Source: CAYYMD01 sp964480425
Lineage (GTDB): Bacteria > Planctomycetota > Phycisphaerae > SM23-33
Direction: 5' to 3'
Assembly (NCBI GenBank): GCA_964480425.1
Contig: CAYZPY010000007.1
Location: 1-36,114, forward strand
Length of the DNA stretch: 36,114 bases
A program made the translations under genes and the position numbers. Positions 7,731 to 14,851 of the stretch are shown piece after piece (position 1 is the first letter of the stretch; the number at the start of each line of letters is the position of its first letter). Under the pieces are notes generated by a model. The model worked only from the letters and a program-made list of their open reading frames with translations. It was not told the origin of the DNA and searched no databases.

Positions 7731-9278
7731 TCATTCGGGGGACCGACGCATTCCGCAAATGCAGGTCAATCGCCGCAAGGTGTCAAAGGGCATTCTGTCT
7801 TTGTCGGTGTAGCAAAACATCAGGCCGGGTACTCTCTCCCAGCCGTCCGGGTCGATGCCTTCCTGCGCCGGCACGGTGGCGATGTGGACTGTGCCGTTGC
7901 GCCTGGCGGTGACGGTGATGCTCGCCCGCACGCCGGCGCCGGTTCGCGTTAAGCGCAGGCCGCAAATTTTCCCCGGCACGTCGGTCCACCGGTAATCACG
8001 ATTGGAAAAGGCCGCGGCGCCGTTGTCCACACGGGCGACAGTGAATTCTTTTCCCTTCATCTCAAGCGGGCCGGACAGATCTTCGCCTTCGCCCTCGATA
8101 TACTCGGTATCCAGGACGATGTGGTGAATGCATTCTCGACCGAAGCTGTGCGTTACGTGCAGTTTTCCGTCGCGGGCCTGCATGATGGTGGGGTAATCCA
8201 TGCGCCGGTCTCCTTCGGACCACAGGTTTTTGATGATGACCTCCCAGTTCTCGCCGTCCGTCGAGCGGGCCAGACTCAGCGGCGTGCGCTTCGCGGACGG
8301 ATTGAACGCCAGGAAGTGAACGTTGTTGGCGGTGGTGACGGCGTGCAGGCCCCTGGACGTCTTCACCGGCGAATCGAGCACTTTCGTCCAGGTCCGCCCG
8401 CCGTCTTCGGATTCGGCGTATCCGTCGTCGCGGAGGAATACGCCCAGGCGCCGCTTGTCCTCGGACAGGATTATAAACGACGGCTGGATTGACCGGCCTT
8501 CCATTATCGGGCCGTATATCTTCACGCCGTGTTTTTGTCCGGTCCAGTCTCCCGCGCGGTAGTGCTCGAAGTGCGACTTCCACCCGATGGGCGACTCGGT
8601 GCTGGAGCCGCACAGCAGCGCCCCGTCGGGCATGACGACGGGACGGTTCTTGACCGGTCCGGTGGCGCGGTAATTGTACGGCTCAAAGACCTTGTGGTCT
8701 TCCGGGGCGCGGTCAACCTCGGGCAGCCAGATGCGATTCGACCACGTCTTGCCGTTGTCGTCGGACGTCCTGATCGCCCCCCACCAGTTTTTGTAACCCG
8801 GTCCCCTTCCCTGGCCTGTGATCTTGTACCACAGGTAAATCGTCTCGTCCTTTGGATGGGTGAACAGAACCGGATTCCAGCAGGCGAATTGCTTCTTTTT
8901 ACCGTTCACTTCGCGCGAGCCGTCGTCCACCATTACCGGTTCGGACCACTGTTTCTCGCGCGGCTTTCGGCTGAGCCATATGGCCACGTCCGCGTTATTT
9001 TCTTTGGTCCCGCCGAACCAGGCGGCCAGCAGTGTCCCGTCGCGTGCCTCGGTGATGGTCGAGGCGTGCATCTGGTGACGTTCGGGCAACGGACCGTGCG
9101 GTATCTTGTGATGCTCGATCACGGCCTTGTTTCTCTCGAAGATCCCCTGCGCCCCGGCGGGCAAGGCGCCAATGGCCACAATGACGGTCAGCAAAAAGAC
9201 GGCCGCCTTGCCTGCCGGAATCTTCATCGACACAAGGCGCCCGTCGCGGCCGAGGTCCGAACGGGAAAAATAAATCAT
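7731..9278 (-). CDS. Secreted BNR-repeat sialidase-like protein
   Basis: A predicted extracytoplasmic six-bladed beta-propeller of 515 residues, related to BNR_2 exo-sialidases and uncharacterised polysaccharide enzymes. Asp-box motifs are visible: SDDNGKTW (172-179), SEDGGRTW (290-297) and a looser STDGENW (339-345). An N-terminal region starting MKIPAGK with a hydrophobic stretch ending ALPAGAQG (18-45) is a typical signal peptide. ATG 9278 is preceded by GGAGGAG at good spacing; the internal ATG at 9227 would start exactly at the signal peptide and is the alternative. A classical FRIP arginine motif is not evident, so true sialidase activity is uncertain. About 130 residues follow the propeller. 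It lies downstream of the GH127 gene on the same strand with a palindromic element between. It probably acts on an acidic or substituted glycan outside the cell. Confidence 0.8.
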   Translation of the reverse strand: MIYFSRSDLGRDGRLVSMKIPAGKAAVFLLTVIVAIGALPAGAQGIFERNKAVIEHHKIPHGPLPERHQMHASTITEARDGTLLAAWFGGTKENNADVAIWLSRKPREKQWSEPVMVDDGSREVNGKKKQFACWNPVLFTHPKDETIYLWYKITGQGRGPGYKNWWGAIRTSDDNGKTWSNRIWLPEVDRAPEDHKVFEPYNYRATGPVKNRPVVMPDGALLCGSSTESPIGWKSHFEHYRAGDWTGQKHGVKIYGPIMEGRSIQPSFIILSEDKRRLGVFLRDDGYAESEDGGRTWTKVLDSPVKTSRGLHAVTTANNVHFLAFNPSAKRTPLSLARSTDGENWEVIIKNLWSEGDRRMDYPTIMQARDGKLHVTHSFGRECIHHIVLDTEYIEGEGEDLSGPLEMKGKEFTVARVDNGAAAFSNRDYRWTDVPGKICGLRLTRTGAGVRASITVTARRNGTVHIATVPAQEGIDPDGWERVPGLMFCYTDKDRMPFDTLRRLTCICGMRRSPE

Positions 9279-9310
9279 GCTCGTCTCCTCCTGTATCTTC
9301 GGGACGTCTA

Positions 9311-9470
9311 AGAATGTGTATGAAAACGTGTCGCCGGCGTCTGGTCCGCGCGTGACGAGGGCATCTTGCCCTCGCTGTTTCCGCCTATGCCGCGGCCGGA
9401 ACGGAACGGCCGCGGAACGCGCGGGCAAGATGCACGCCACACGGGTCAGGCCGGCTTTCATACACGTTCT
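9311..9470. mobile_element. Nested palindromic element with 15-bp terminal inverted repeats (MITE-like)
   Basis: Outer arms AGAATGTGTATGAAA (9311-9325) and the complement of 9456-9470 match at 14 of 15 bases. Inside are GCATCTTGCCC (9361-9371) facing GGGCAAGATGC (9423-9433), and a centre CCGCGGCCG (9390-9398) facing CGGCCGCGG (9407-9415) around an 8-base loop. A further local hairpin is at 9357-9373. No ORF of note lies inside. The structure resembles a non-autonomous insertion or REP-like sequence; no target duplication was confirmed and no second copy was seen in the window. It sits between two same-strand genes, so it could form a large RNA hairpin affecting the downstream sialidase-like gene. 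Confidence 0.6.
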
Positions 9471-9575
9471 AAAACCCGTTCCGTCGGGGCCTGCCTCTTG
9501 GGTGGTTATATAGTCGGGCAAGCCACGCCAAATGCCAATTATGCGGGATTTCCCGGATAAATTCCAGCAGGAGCG

Positions 9576-11531
9576 TTACATCGCCCCGACCGTCCGGGCC
9601 GAATTCACGCCATCGCCCGCCGCCTCAAACCAGATTCGCATATCCGACGGTTTGCGGTTCGCCCACAGGTGGTATGCTATCGCGGTGAAATTTACCACCT
9701 CGGCGACGGCGTTTACGCCCCCGCCCCGCAGCATCACCGTCCCGCCCAGCGCTTCGCTGCGGACCTCCTGCAGTTTCGTGTCGACGGGAATCTTTAATTT
9801 GAAGATATCGAAGTCGGGATTATCCACGCTCTCCAGGCAATAAACCAGCGGGCCTCGCATAATGGCGACCTTTCCGCGCTGGGCGGCGACCTTCGGATTG
9901 CCCTTTACGACGCGCGGGCGCAGCGGAATCTCCAGCACTACCGTATCGCCCGCCTTCCAGCGGCGCTTCAGCGCCAGATACTCGCCCGGGGTCGCCTTCG
10001 ACGCCGCGGCCTCGTTGATAGAACACGTCGCGCCGCGCGACCAGGCGGGTATGCGCAGCTTGAGTGTGTAAAGACCCGGCCGGAGCACCCTGATTTCGAC
10101 GCGCCCGTCGAGCGGATAATCGGTCGTTACGTCCAGCGCTATTTCCCTTCCGTCGCTCGTACGCGTTCGCAGTTCGGAGGTGTTGTACAGGTGCACCTGA
10201 ACGCCGGTTTCGTCAACGATGTAGAGCAACTGGTGCAGGTGGGCGAAATGCCGGTGCACGTTCGGCGGGCAGCACGAGCACCCGAACCACGGACTGCGGC
10301 GCCTGGCCCGCGGACCGCCGGTTTCCTGGGGCTGACGGTAGAAATACTCGGTGCCCGACAGGGATATGCCCCCCAGCACCGCGTTGTAGAGCGTCCGCTC
10401 CAGTGCGTCGGCGAACTTGACCTCGCCGGTGGCCTGAAGCATCTTGTGATGGAAAAAATCCATCGAAATGGCAGCGCACGTCTCGCAATACGCCGTCCTG
10501 TTGGGCAGGTAGTACGCCTTGCCGAAAGATTCGCCCTTGCCCTGCGAGCCGACGCCGCCGGTGAGGTATGTCTTGCGATCGTGCACGTCGCGCCACATTT
10601 TCCGCAAGTGCTCGAGCATCTCCTCCCGCCCGAGTTCCAGGTAAACGTCCGCACCCGCCGCCAGCAGCAGCGACTCCTGCACGGCGTGCCCCCAGACCTC
10701 CTTCTCCTTCCAGAAATCGTAGTCGTCCAGCGTGTGGGCGGCGAAGTCCAGGTAGCGTTTTTCGCCGGTGACGCGGTAAAGTTCGACCATGGCCAGTTCG
10801 TGGTTGGGGTGTTCGTATTTGAGGTTCACCTGCCCGTCGCGGTTGCGCTCGTACGGCAGCGACTTGTCGCCGAAGCGATTGCAGATGAGGTCCGCGAACC
10901 TGATCGCCCCGTCGAGCAGGTCGCGCCGGCCTGTCGTGCGGTACCAGGCGATGGCCGCCTGAGTGAAGTGCCCGAAGTTGTAGAACTCGTAGCGGTTGCT
11001 CCTGTCAAACCTCCAGGCCGGATTGCGGTAGTACGTGTTCAGATATCCGTTGTCGTCCTGTGCCTCGAGCACCAGTTCGTTCAACTCGGCGAAACGGGAT
11101 CTGATTTTATCGCTGCGATTTGCGTAATACCCCGCCGCCTGCATCAGTTTGTAAACGAACTCGTTGCAGTTAGGCCCGCCGTAATGCCCTCTCAGTTCGT
11201 CGCCGGCGGCCACTTTTTGGGGGCGCTTGCGGTATGGTCCCCTGGAGGACTTGTTGGCACGGAGTTTAACCAGGCCGCCTTTTTCCTTCACCACCAGGCG
11301 GTAGTTGTCTATGTATCCGTGGTCCTCGAACTTCTGAAGGTAATCGAGCACGCCCTTTTCAACAGAGGTATCTATGAACGGCCCGAAGTATCCGCCGGTT
11401 ATCTTCGCCTCGTGCAGACCTATGGGCGCAAGTTCCGCGTGGCGGTAGGTTGTTTTCGCCTCGCCGGCGCAACCGGCGGTGGAAATGGCCGCAATCAACA
11501 AAATCGCAATCACTGAAATCGATCTATTCAT
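9576..11531 (-). CDS. GH127 beta-L-arabinofuranosidase-like lipoprotein
   Basis: A 651-residue glycoside hydrolase of family 127 (formerly DUF1680). A lipobox ending STAGC with Cys21 marks it as a lipoprotein, so it works at the cell surface or in the periplasm. The zinc-thiolate catalytic centre of the family is complete: Glu334 in GESFG matches the acid/base; Glu350 and Cys352 in YCETC and Cys421 match zinc ligands; Cys420 of the CCPPNV motif matches the nucleophile (assignments from the characterised HypBA1 enzyme). ATG 11531 follows GGGAG at 7 bases. Substrates in the family are beta-L-arabinofuranosides of plant and algal glycans, though related members act on aceric acid or other sugars, so specificity is open. 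The sialidase-like gene follows 297 bases downstream on the same strand, suggesting one glycan-degrading unit. Confidence 0.9.
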   Translation of the reverse strand: MNRSISVIAILLIAAISTAGCAGEAKTTYRHAELAPIGLHEAKITGGYFGPFIDTSVEKGVLDYLQKFEDHGYIDNYRLVVKEKGGLVKLRANKSSRGPYRKRPQKVAAGDELRGHYGGPNCNEFVYKLMQAAGYYANRSDKIRSRFAELNELVLEAQDDNGYLNTYYRNPAWRFDRSNRYEFYNFGHFTQAAIAWYRTTGRRDLLDGAIRFADLICNRFGDKSLPYERNRDGQVNLKYEHPNHELAMVELYRVTGEKRYLDFAAHTLDDYDFWKEKEVWGHAVQESLLLAAGADVYLELGREEMLEHLRKMWRDVHDRKTYLTGGVGSQGKGESFGKAYYLPNRTAYCETCAAISMDFFHHKMLQATGEVKFADALERTLYNAVLGGISLSGTEYFYRQPQETGGPRARRRSPWFGCSCCPPNVHRHFAHLHQLLYIVDETGVQVHLYNTSELRTRTSDGREIALDVTTDYPLDGRVEIRVLRPGLYTLKLRIPAWSRGATCSINEAAASKATPGEYLALKRRWKAGDTVVLEIPLRPRVVKGNPKVAAQRGKVAIMRGPLVYCLESVDNPDFDIFKLKIPVDTKLQEVRSEALGGTVMLRGGGVNAVAEVVNFTAIAYHLWANRKPSDMRIWFEAAGDGVNSARTVGAM

Positions 11532-11778
11532 GCTTGTCTCCCTGGTAATTCGGCTGGTGCATTGACGGTCACTGCATACGCTAACATATAGCGCCTTTAG
11601 CGGCTACGGGTCTTGCGTTTTTACGGATAAGGTGAACCACTTCGTCCCGGCCTCGACGGAAATATTAACAACCGAAACCGCGCTCTATCCGCATCTGTTT
11701 AAATTAGAGCAAAAAAGCGTTTGTGCCCGATGTTTCCAACACAGTGTATATCTGATAACTTACAATAAAGGACAATCC

Positions 11779-12131
11779 ATGAAACGAGGACATTTTCTCA
11801 AATACGCCGCCCAGGCCGGCGGAGCGACTCTACCGCATCAAGACTGGGCTCGCGGCAAGCAGCCCCGTAGACCGAACATATTGTGGATATTCGCCAAGGA
11901 CGTATGCCCCGATTTGTCTTGCTACGGCGTCAAGGGCGTCAGCGAGGAATTCCGCGCCGGCGGCAGGCCCGCCCCGGGTACCCCACCCGCACGCTCGAGC
12001 AGTGGGAGGGGACACCGGCCAGCTGGCGAAAATACCTCGCAAAGGAAGGCCCCAAGCCCATAGCGAGAAGGAAAAACAAAGGCAAGTTCCCCGCGTTCCC
12101 AAAAAAGATATTCAAAGGAGAGCAATCGTGA
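11779..12131 (+). pseudogene. Sulfatase remnant with internal deletion
   Basis: ATG 11779 (ribosome site AAAGGA) begins a Tat-like leader (MKRGHFLKYAAQAGGA) followed by RRPNILWIFAKD and SCYGVKGV, the classic start of a type I sulfatase including the metal-binding Asp. Coding sense stops near 11940. From about 11965 another frame encodes a plausible C-terminus (YPTRTLEQWEGTPASW to KKIFKGEQS) ending at TGA 12129-12131. The CxPSR formylglycine motif and the whole catalytic core are absent, so the gene is dead. The TGA overlaps the GTG start of the phosphoesterase gene (GTGA). That supports the tail being a genuine old gene end, once translationally coupled to its neighbour. The tail's assignment to sulfatase is inference; the N-terminal part is clear. 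Confidence 0.7.
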
Positions 12132-13294
12132 TTAGACGAAACAACCGACGCGAGATGATGGCCGGAATTTTACCGGTAATGCTGTTGCTGGCGGGGTTGG
12201 CCGTTTCCGGGTTTATCACGGCGCCCGCCCGCACAGAAGCCAAAGACACAAAAGAAAAACCGTTCGAGTTCCCCACCACGGAAAACGACGCGACTTTCAA
12301 CTTCACCAGTTTCCCGGACCTGTTCAACTGGAACATCAAGTATCCCCAGCCGGGATGGGAAGACGCCATGGACTGGTTCCTGGGGGGGATGAAGAAAGAG
12401 GGCCCCGCCTTCTCGCTCAACGCCGGTGACGTCATGGACGCCCGATGGTGGACCAGTAAGGAGCAGGTGCGTGAAAAAACGCAGCAATACTGGGGCGGAT
12501 TCCGCAGGCGATTCGAGGACAAGAACATCCGTCTGTACATCGCGCCCGGCGACCACGAGTACGGCGACGACCAGGGCCTGGGGAAGATGCACCTGGCGCC
12601 GGTCTTCGCCGAGCAGTTCGCCAAGATCTTCGACATGCCCCGCAACGGACCGGAACACAAGAAGGGACGGGCCTATTCTTTTGCGAAAGAGAACCTGGCC
12701 GTCATCTCGGTGGATACCTTCGAGGACGCCGGAAAGCGAATGTCCATAACCGTCTCCGGAAAGCCACTGGAATGGTTCAAAGAGACGCTCAAAAAGTACC
12801 AGGACAAGGATTTCATCATCGTCCAGGGACACGTTCCCGTGTTCGGTCCGGTCAGGAGCAAAAACTCCAGCAGGAACATGCTTGAGGGTGGGCCCAAAAG
12901 CGAGTTCTGGAAGGCGATGGTCGCCGGCGGCGTGGACGTGTACCTGTGCGGCGAGCACCACCGCATGACGGCCAAGAAAAAGGACGGCATCTGGCAGATA
13001 GTCCACGGCGCGCTGTGGGGAACCCAGACGGACGTGAACTACCTGCGCGGCAGCGTCTGGCCAAACAAAATGGTCCTCGAACTGTTCGAGTTCGACGTGA
13101 AGTTCGACGGCGGATACCTCGGCGATCATCCCCACCGCGGCAAGAATAACCGCCCGCGCGAAAAGGTCTCCATCTCGCCAGAGGCGAAAATGAACGGTCC
13201 CAGGTCGGTGGGCAAACTCGTCATTGAAGCCGGACCCAAAGACAACAAGAGCGTTAAGGCCTCGGGCGAATTTGCCTCGTCCCAGCAGCCGTAA
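12128..13294 (+). CDS. Secreted calcineurin-like metallophosphoesterase
   Basis: 388 residues from GTG 12128, which follows AAAGGAGAG at good spacing and overlaps the TGA of the sulfatase remnant; longer starts upstream are read from the remnant and are rejected. A signal peptide (hydrophobic 11-30, Ala-rich exit near 33-38) directs export. Metallophosphoesterase motifs appear in order: GDVMD (100-104), GDHE (141-144, in place of GNHE), GHVP (234-237) and GEHH (275-278, in place of GHxH). The first motif DxH is not evident; the nearest candidate is PDLFNWN (63-69). The substitutions may change metal affinity or substrate. In this setting it may remove phosphate or act on phosphorylated or sulfated glycan products; that is inference. 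A hairpin follows at 13343-13367. Confidence 0.85.
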   Translation: MIRRNNRREMMAGILPVMLLLAGLAVSGFITAPARTEAKDTKEKPFEFPTTENDATFNFTSFPDLFNWNIKYPQPGWEDAMDWFLGGMKKEGPAFSLNAGDVMDARWWTSKEQVREKTQQYWGGFRRRFEDKNIRLYIAPGDHEYGDDQGLGKMHLAPVFAEQFAKIFDMPRNGPEHKKGRAYSFAKENLAVISVDTFEDAGKRMSITVSGKPLEWFKETLKKYQDKDFIIVQGHVPVFGPVRSKNSSRNMLEGGPKSEFWKAMVAGGVDVYLCGEHHRMTAKKKDGIWQIVHGALWGTQTDVNYLRGSVWPNKMVLELFEFDVKFDGGYLGDHPHRGKNNRPREKVSISPEAKMNGPRSVGKLVIEAGPKDNKSVKASGEFASSQQP

Positions 13295-13342
13295 ATCGCG
13301 GAAAATTCGCATCTTTTAAGTCCTTTGCCCGTAAAGAATGTC

Positions 13343-13367
13343 CCGCCCCGGGCGCCTGCGGGGGCGG
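13343..13367 (+). terminator. Hairpin between phosphoesterase and arsR operon
   Basis: CCGCCCC (13343-13349) pairs with GGGGCGG (13361-13367) around an 11-base loop, 49 bases after the phosphoesterase stop. Only a short A-rich tract follows, so Rho-independent termination is possible but weakly supported. Confidence 0.4.
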
Positions 13368-13379
13368 CGGAAAATCGGC

Positions 13380-13408
13380 TTGACGACGAGGTGGATTTAT
13401 AATAGAAT
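13380..13408 (+). promoter_or_regulatory. Promoter of the arsR-ABC operon
   Basis: TTGACG (13380-13385) and TAGAAT (13403-13408) are 17 bp apart in a locally AT-rich stretch. Predicted start near 13415 leaves only about 15 bases before ATG 13430 and no Shine-Dalgarno sequence, so the first gene is nearly leaderless. Confidence 0.6.
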
Positions 13409-13427
13409 ATTAGCGTATACTATAATA
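13408..13427 (+). promoter_or_regulatory. ArsR-type operator dyad
   Basis: A 20-bp dyad with arms TATTAgcGTA and TACtaTAATA (16 of 20 positions symmetric) spans the predicted transcription start and ends two bases before the regulator's ATG. AT-rich dyads at this place are typical of autoregulating ArsR/SmtB repressors. Confidence 0.55.
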
Positions 13428-13429
13428 CT

Positions 13430-13786
13430 ATGCCTACAGAACTGTCCGGATTGCTTAAGGTGCTGTCGGTCGATACGCGCTTGCGGATCGTGCGGCTTCT
13501 AAAAAACCGGGCATTGTGCGTCAACGCCCTGGCGTCGCGTCTGGATGTAACGCAGGGCGCCGTTTCCCAGCATCTTCGCATAATGCGGGATGCCGGGCTG
13601 GTCATCGACGAAAAACGTGGATACTACGTCCACTATCGCCTCAACCATAAAACCCTCGCCGCCTGGCGGCGCGAGATCGACAAATTACTGGACCCATCCG
13701 ACGGGACACGCAAAAACAGGAAAGGAACCAAAAAATGTGCTGCTGCAACGACCGGAAGCACGGCTGCCAAAAGCCGGAAAATCTGA
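13430..13786 (+). CDS. ArsR-family winged-helix repressor
   Basis: 118 residues. Residues 5-90 form a winged helix: dimer helix (LLKVLSVDTRLRIVRLL), recognition helix region (VTQGAVSQHLRIMRDAGLV) and wing (DEKRGYYVHYRL). The usual metal-binding ELCVCDL site of arsenic sensors reads ALCVNALA, keeping one Cys only, so the ligand is not the classical alpha-3 arsenite site. A lysine-rich tail (RKNRKGTKKCAA) contains another Cys. The start ATG 13430 follows the promoter and operator closely. The last 52 bases overlap the next gene in another frame. It probably represses its own operon, releasing it on metal, thiol or redox stress; the inducer is unknown. Confidence 0.88.
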   Translation: MPTELSGLLKVLSVDTRLRIVRLLKNRALCVNALASRLDVTQGAVSQHLRIMRDAGLVIDEKRGYYVHYRLNHKTLAAWRREIDKLLDPSDGTRKNRKGTKKCAAATTGSTAAKSRKI

Positions 13787-13905
13787 AGACGACGCCCCAG
13801 GACTGCACGCCGGAGCAAATCCGCAAATGCCACGGCGACGACGCAGAGCATCCATGCACGGCCGAATACGACAAGCAGCCCGAGCGCTGCGACAATGACG
13901 CCTGA
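13735..13905 (+). CDS. 56-residue Cys-rich microprotein
   Basis: Start ATG 13735 follows AGGAAAGGA at 8 bases, the best ribosome site in this operon. The ORF overlaps the end of the repressor gene by 52 bases and the start of the ATPase gene by 11. The protein starts MCCCNDRKHGCQKPENL, continues DCTPEQIRKCHGD and AEHPC, and has eight Cys (2, 3, 4, 11, 24, 32, 41, 52) and three His (9, 33, 39). I recall short bacterial proteins with the same CxKPE...CTPEQIxxCHGD...EHPC pattern, but no established function. The Cys and His spacing fits a soluble metal-binding or metal-delivery protein. The operon context (ArsR regulator, ABC exporter) supports a metal or thiol role. It is easily missed because it is short and overlapped on both sides. 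Confidence 0.8.
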   Translation: MCCCNDRKHGCQKPENLKTTPQDCTPEQIRKCHGDDAEHPCTAEYDKQPERCDNDA

Positions 13906-14851
13906 AGAAGATATCGCAATCGAGGTCCGGGGTCTGTCCAAGCGTTTCGGCGCCGCCGAGGCGGTGGCGGGGGTGGACTTCGACGTGGGCGCCGGCGAGT
14001 TGTTCGGCTTCCTGGGTCCCAACGGAGCAGGCAAGACCACCACCGTCCGCATGCTCACCGGCGTCCTGTCGCCCACGGCGGGGACGGCGAACATCCAGGG
14101 ACACGACATCCACACCGAGGCGCTGCTGTCCCGCGCGCACCTTGGAATCGTGCCGGAGGAGGCCAACGTGTACCTGGACTTGAGCGTGTGGCAGAACCTC
14201 ATGCTGATGGCCGAGTTGCACGGCGTTCCTCGCGCCCGGCGCACCGAGCAGGGCCTGCGCCTGCTGGAGGACCTGGGACTGGCCGACCGCAGGCGCCACA
14301 AGGCCCGGACGCTGTCCAAGGGTCTGCGCCAGCGGCTGATGCTTTGCGCCGCGCTGGTGACCGGTCCGGAGATTCTTTTCCTGGACGAACCGACCAGCGG
14401 CCTGGACGTAGCAAGCGCCCGGCTGATTCGCCGAACAGTCCGCCGTCTTAACGACGAGGGGCTGACGGTCTTTTTGACCACGCACAACATGGACGAGGCC
14501 GAGCAGATGTGCTCGCGGGTGGCTATAATCAACCGCGGGCGCATAGTCGCCATCGACACGCCGCAGCGGCTGCGCTCCGCCATGCAATCCAGCCAGTACC
14601 TCGACGTCGCCTTTGCGGACGGCTGGGCGGAGGAAGAAGAACTCAGGCAACTTCCGGGAGTGTTGCGTCTCGGGCGCGAGGGCGACCACGTGCACCTGTT
14701 CAGCGAACATCCGGGGCGACTGGCCAAGGCGCTCGTCCGCCTGGCCGAGACCAGGGACTTGGAGATCGCCCACATGTGCACCCGCAAGCCAAGTCTGGAG
14801 GACGTGTTCCTCGAATTCACCGCCGACCGCTTCGGGGAGGGCAAGCCGTGA
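13895..14851 (+). CDS. ABC exporter ATP-binding subunit (DrrA/CcmA type)
   Basis: 318 residues with Walker A GPNGAGKTT (41-49), signature LSKGLRQR (140-147), Walker B ILFLDEP (160-166) and a switch His in TTHNMDEAEQM. The Q-loop position reads GIVPEE, so the usual Gln is not obvious. A C-terminal extension of about 90 residues matches the regulatory domain of drug and antibiotic exporters (ending SLEDVFLEFT). ATG 13895 overlaps the Cys-rich ORF by 11 bases and the gene end overlaps the permease start (GTGA), so translation is coupled. With the permease it would form a 2+2 ABC-2 transporter in the inner membrane that exports an unknown substrate, under control of the upstream repressor. Confidence 0.92.
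   Translation: MTPEEDIAIEVRGLSKRFGAAEAVAGVDFDVGAGELFGFLGPNGAGKTTTVRMLTGVLSPTAGTANIQGHDIHTEALLSRAHLGIVPEEANVYLDLSVWQNLMLMAELHGVPRARRTEQGLRLLEDLGLADRRRHKARTLSKGLRQRLMLCAALVTGPEILFLDEPTSGLDVASARLIRRTVRRLNDEGLTVFLTTHNMDEAEQMCSRVAIINRGRIVAIDTPQRLRSAMQSSQYLDVAFADGWAEEEELRQLPGVLRLGREGDHVHLFSEHPGRLAKALVRLAETRDLEIAHMCTRKPSLEDVFLEFTADRFGEGKP

Noticed and set aside
10191..11516. 441-codon plus-strand ORF opposite the GH127 gene
   Set aside because: The GH127 zinc-Cys catalytic motifs are complete on the other strand; the shadow product has no recognisable feature.
11632..11778. Upstream in-frame extension of the sulfatase remnant from GTG 11632
   Set aside because: ATG 11779 has a ribosome site and begins the Tat-like leader; the extension is AT-rich and non-domain-like.
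12002..12127. 42-residue N-terminal extension of the phosphoesterase
   Set aside because: GTG 12128 has a strong ribosome site and begins directly before the signal peptide; the extension reads the sulfatase remnant out of frame.
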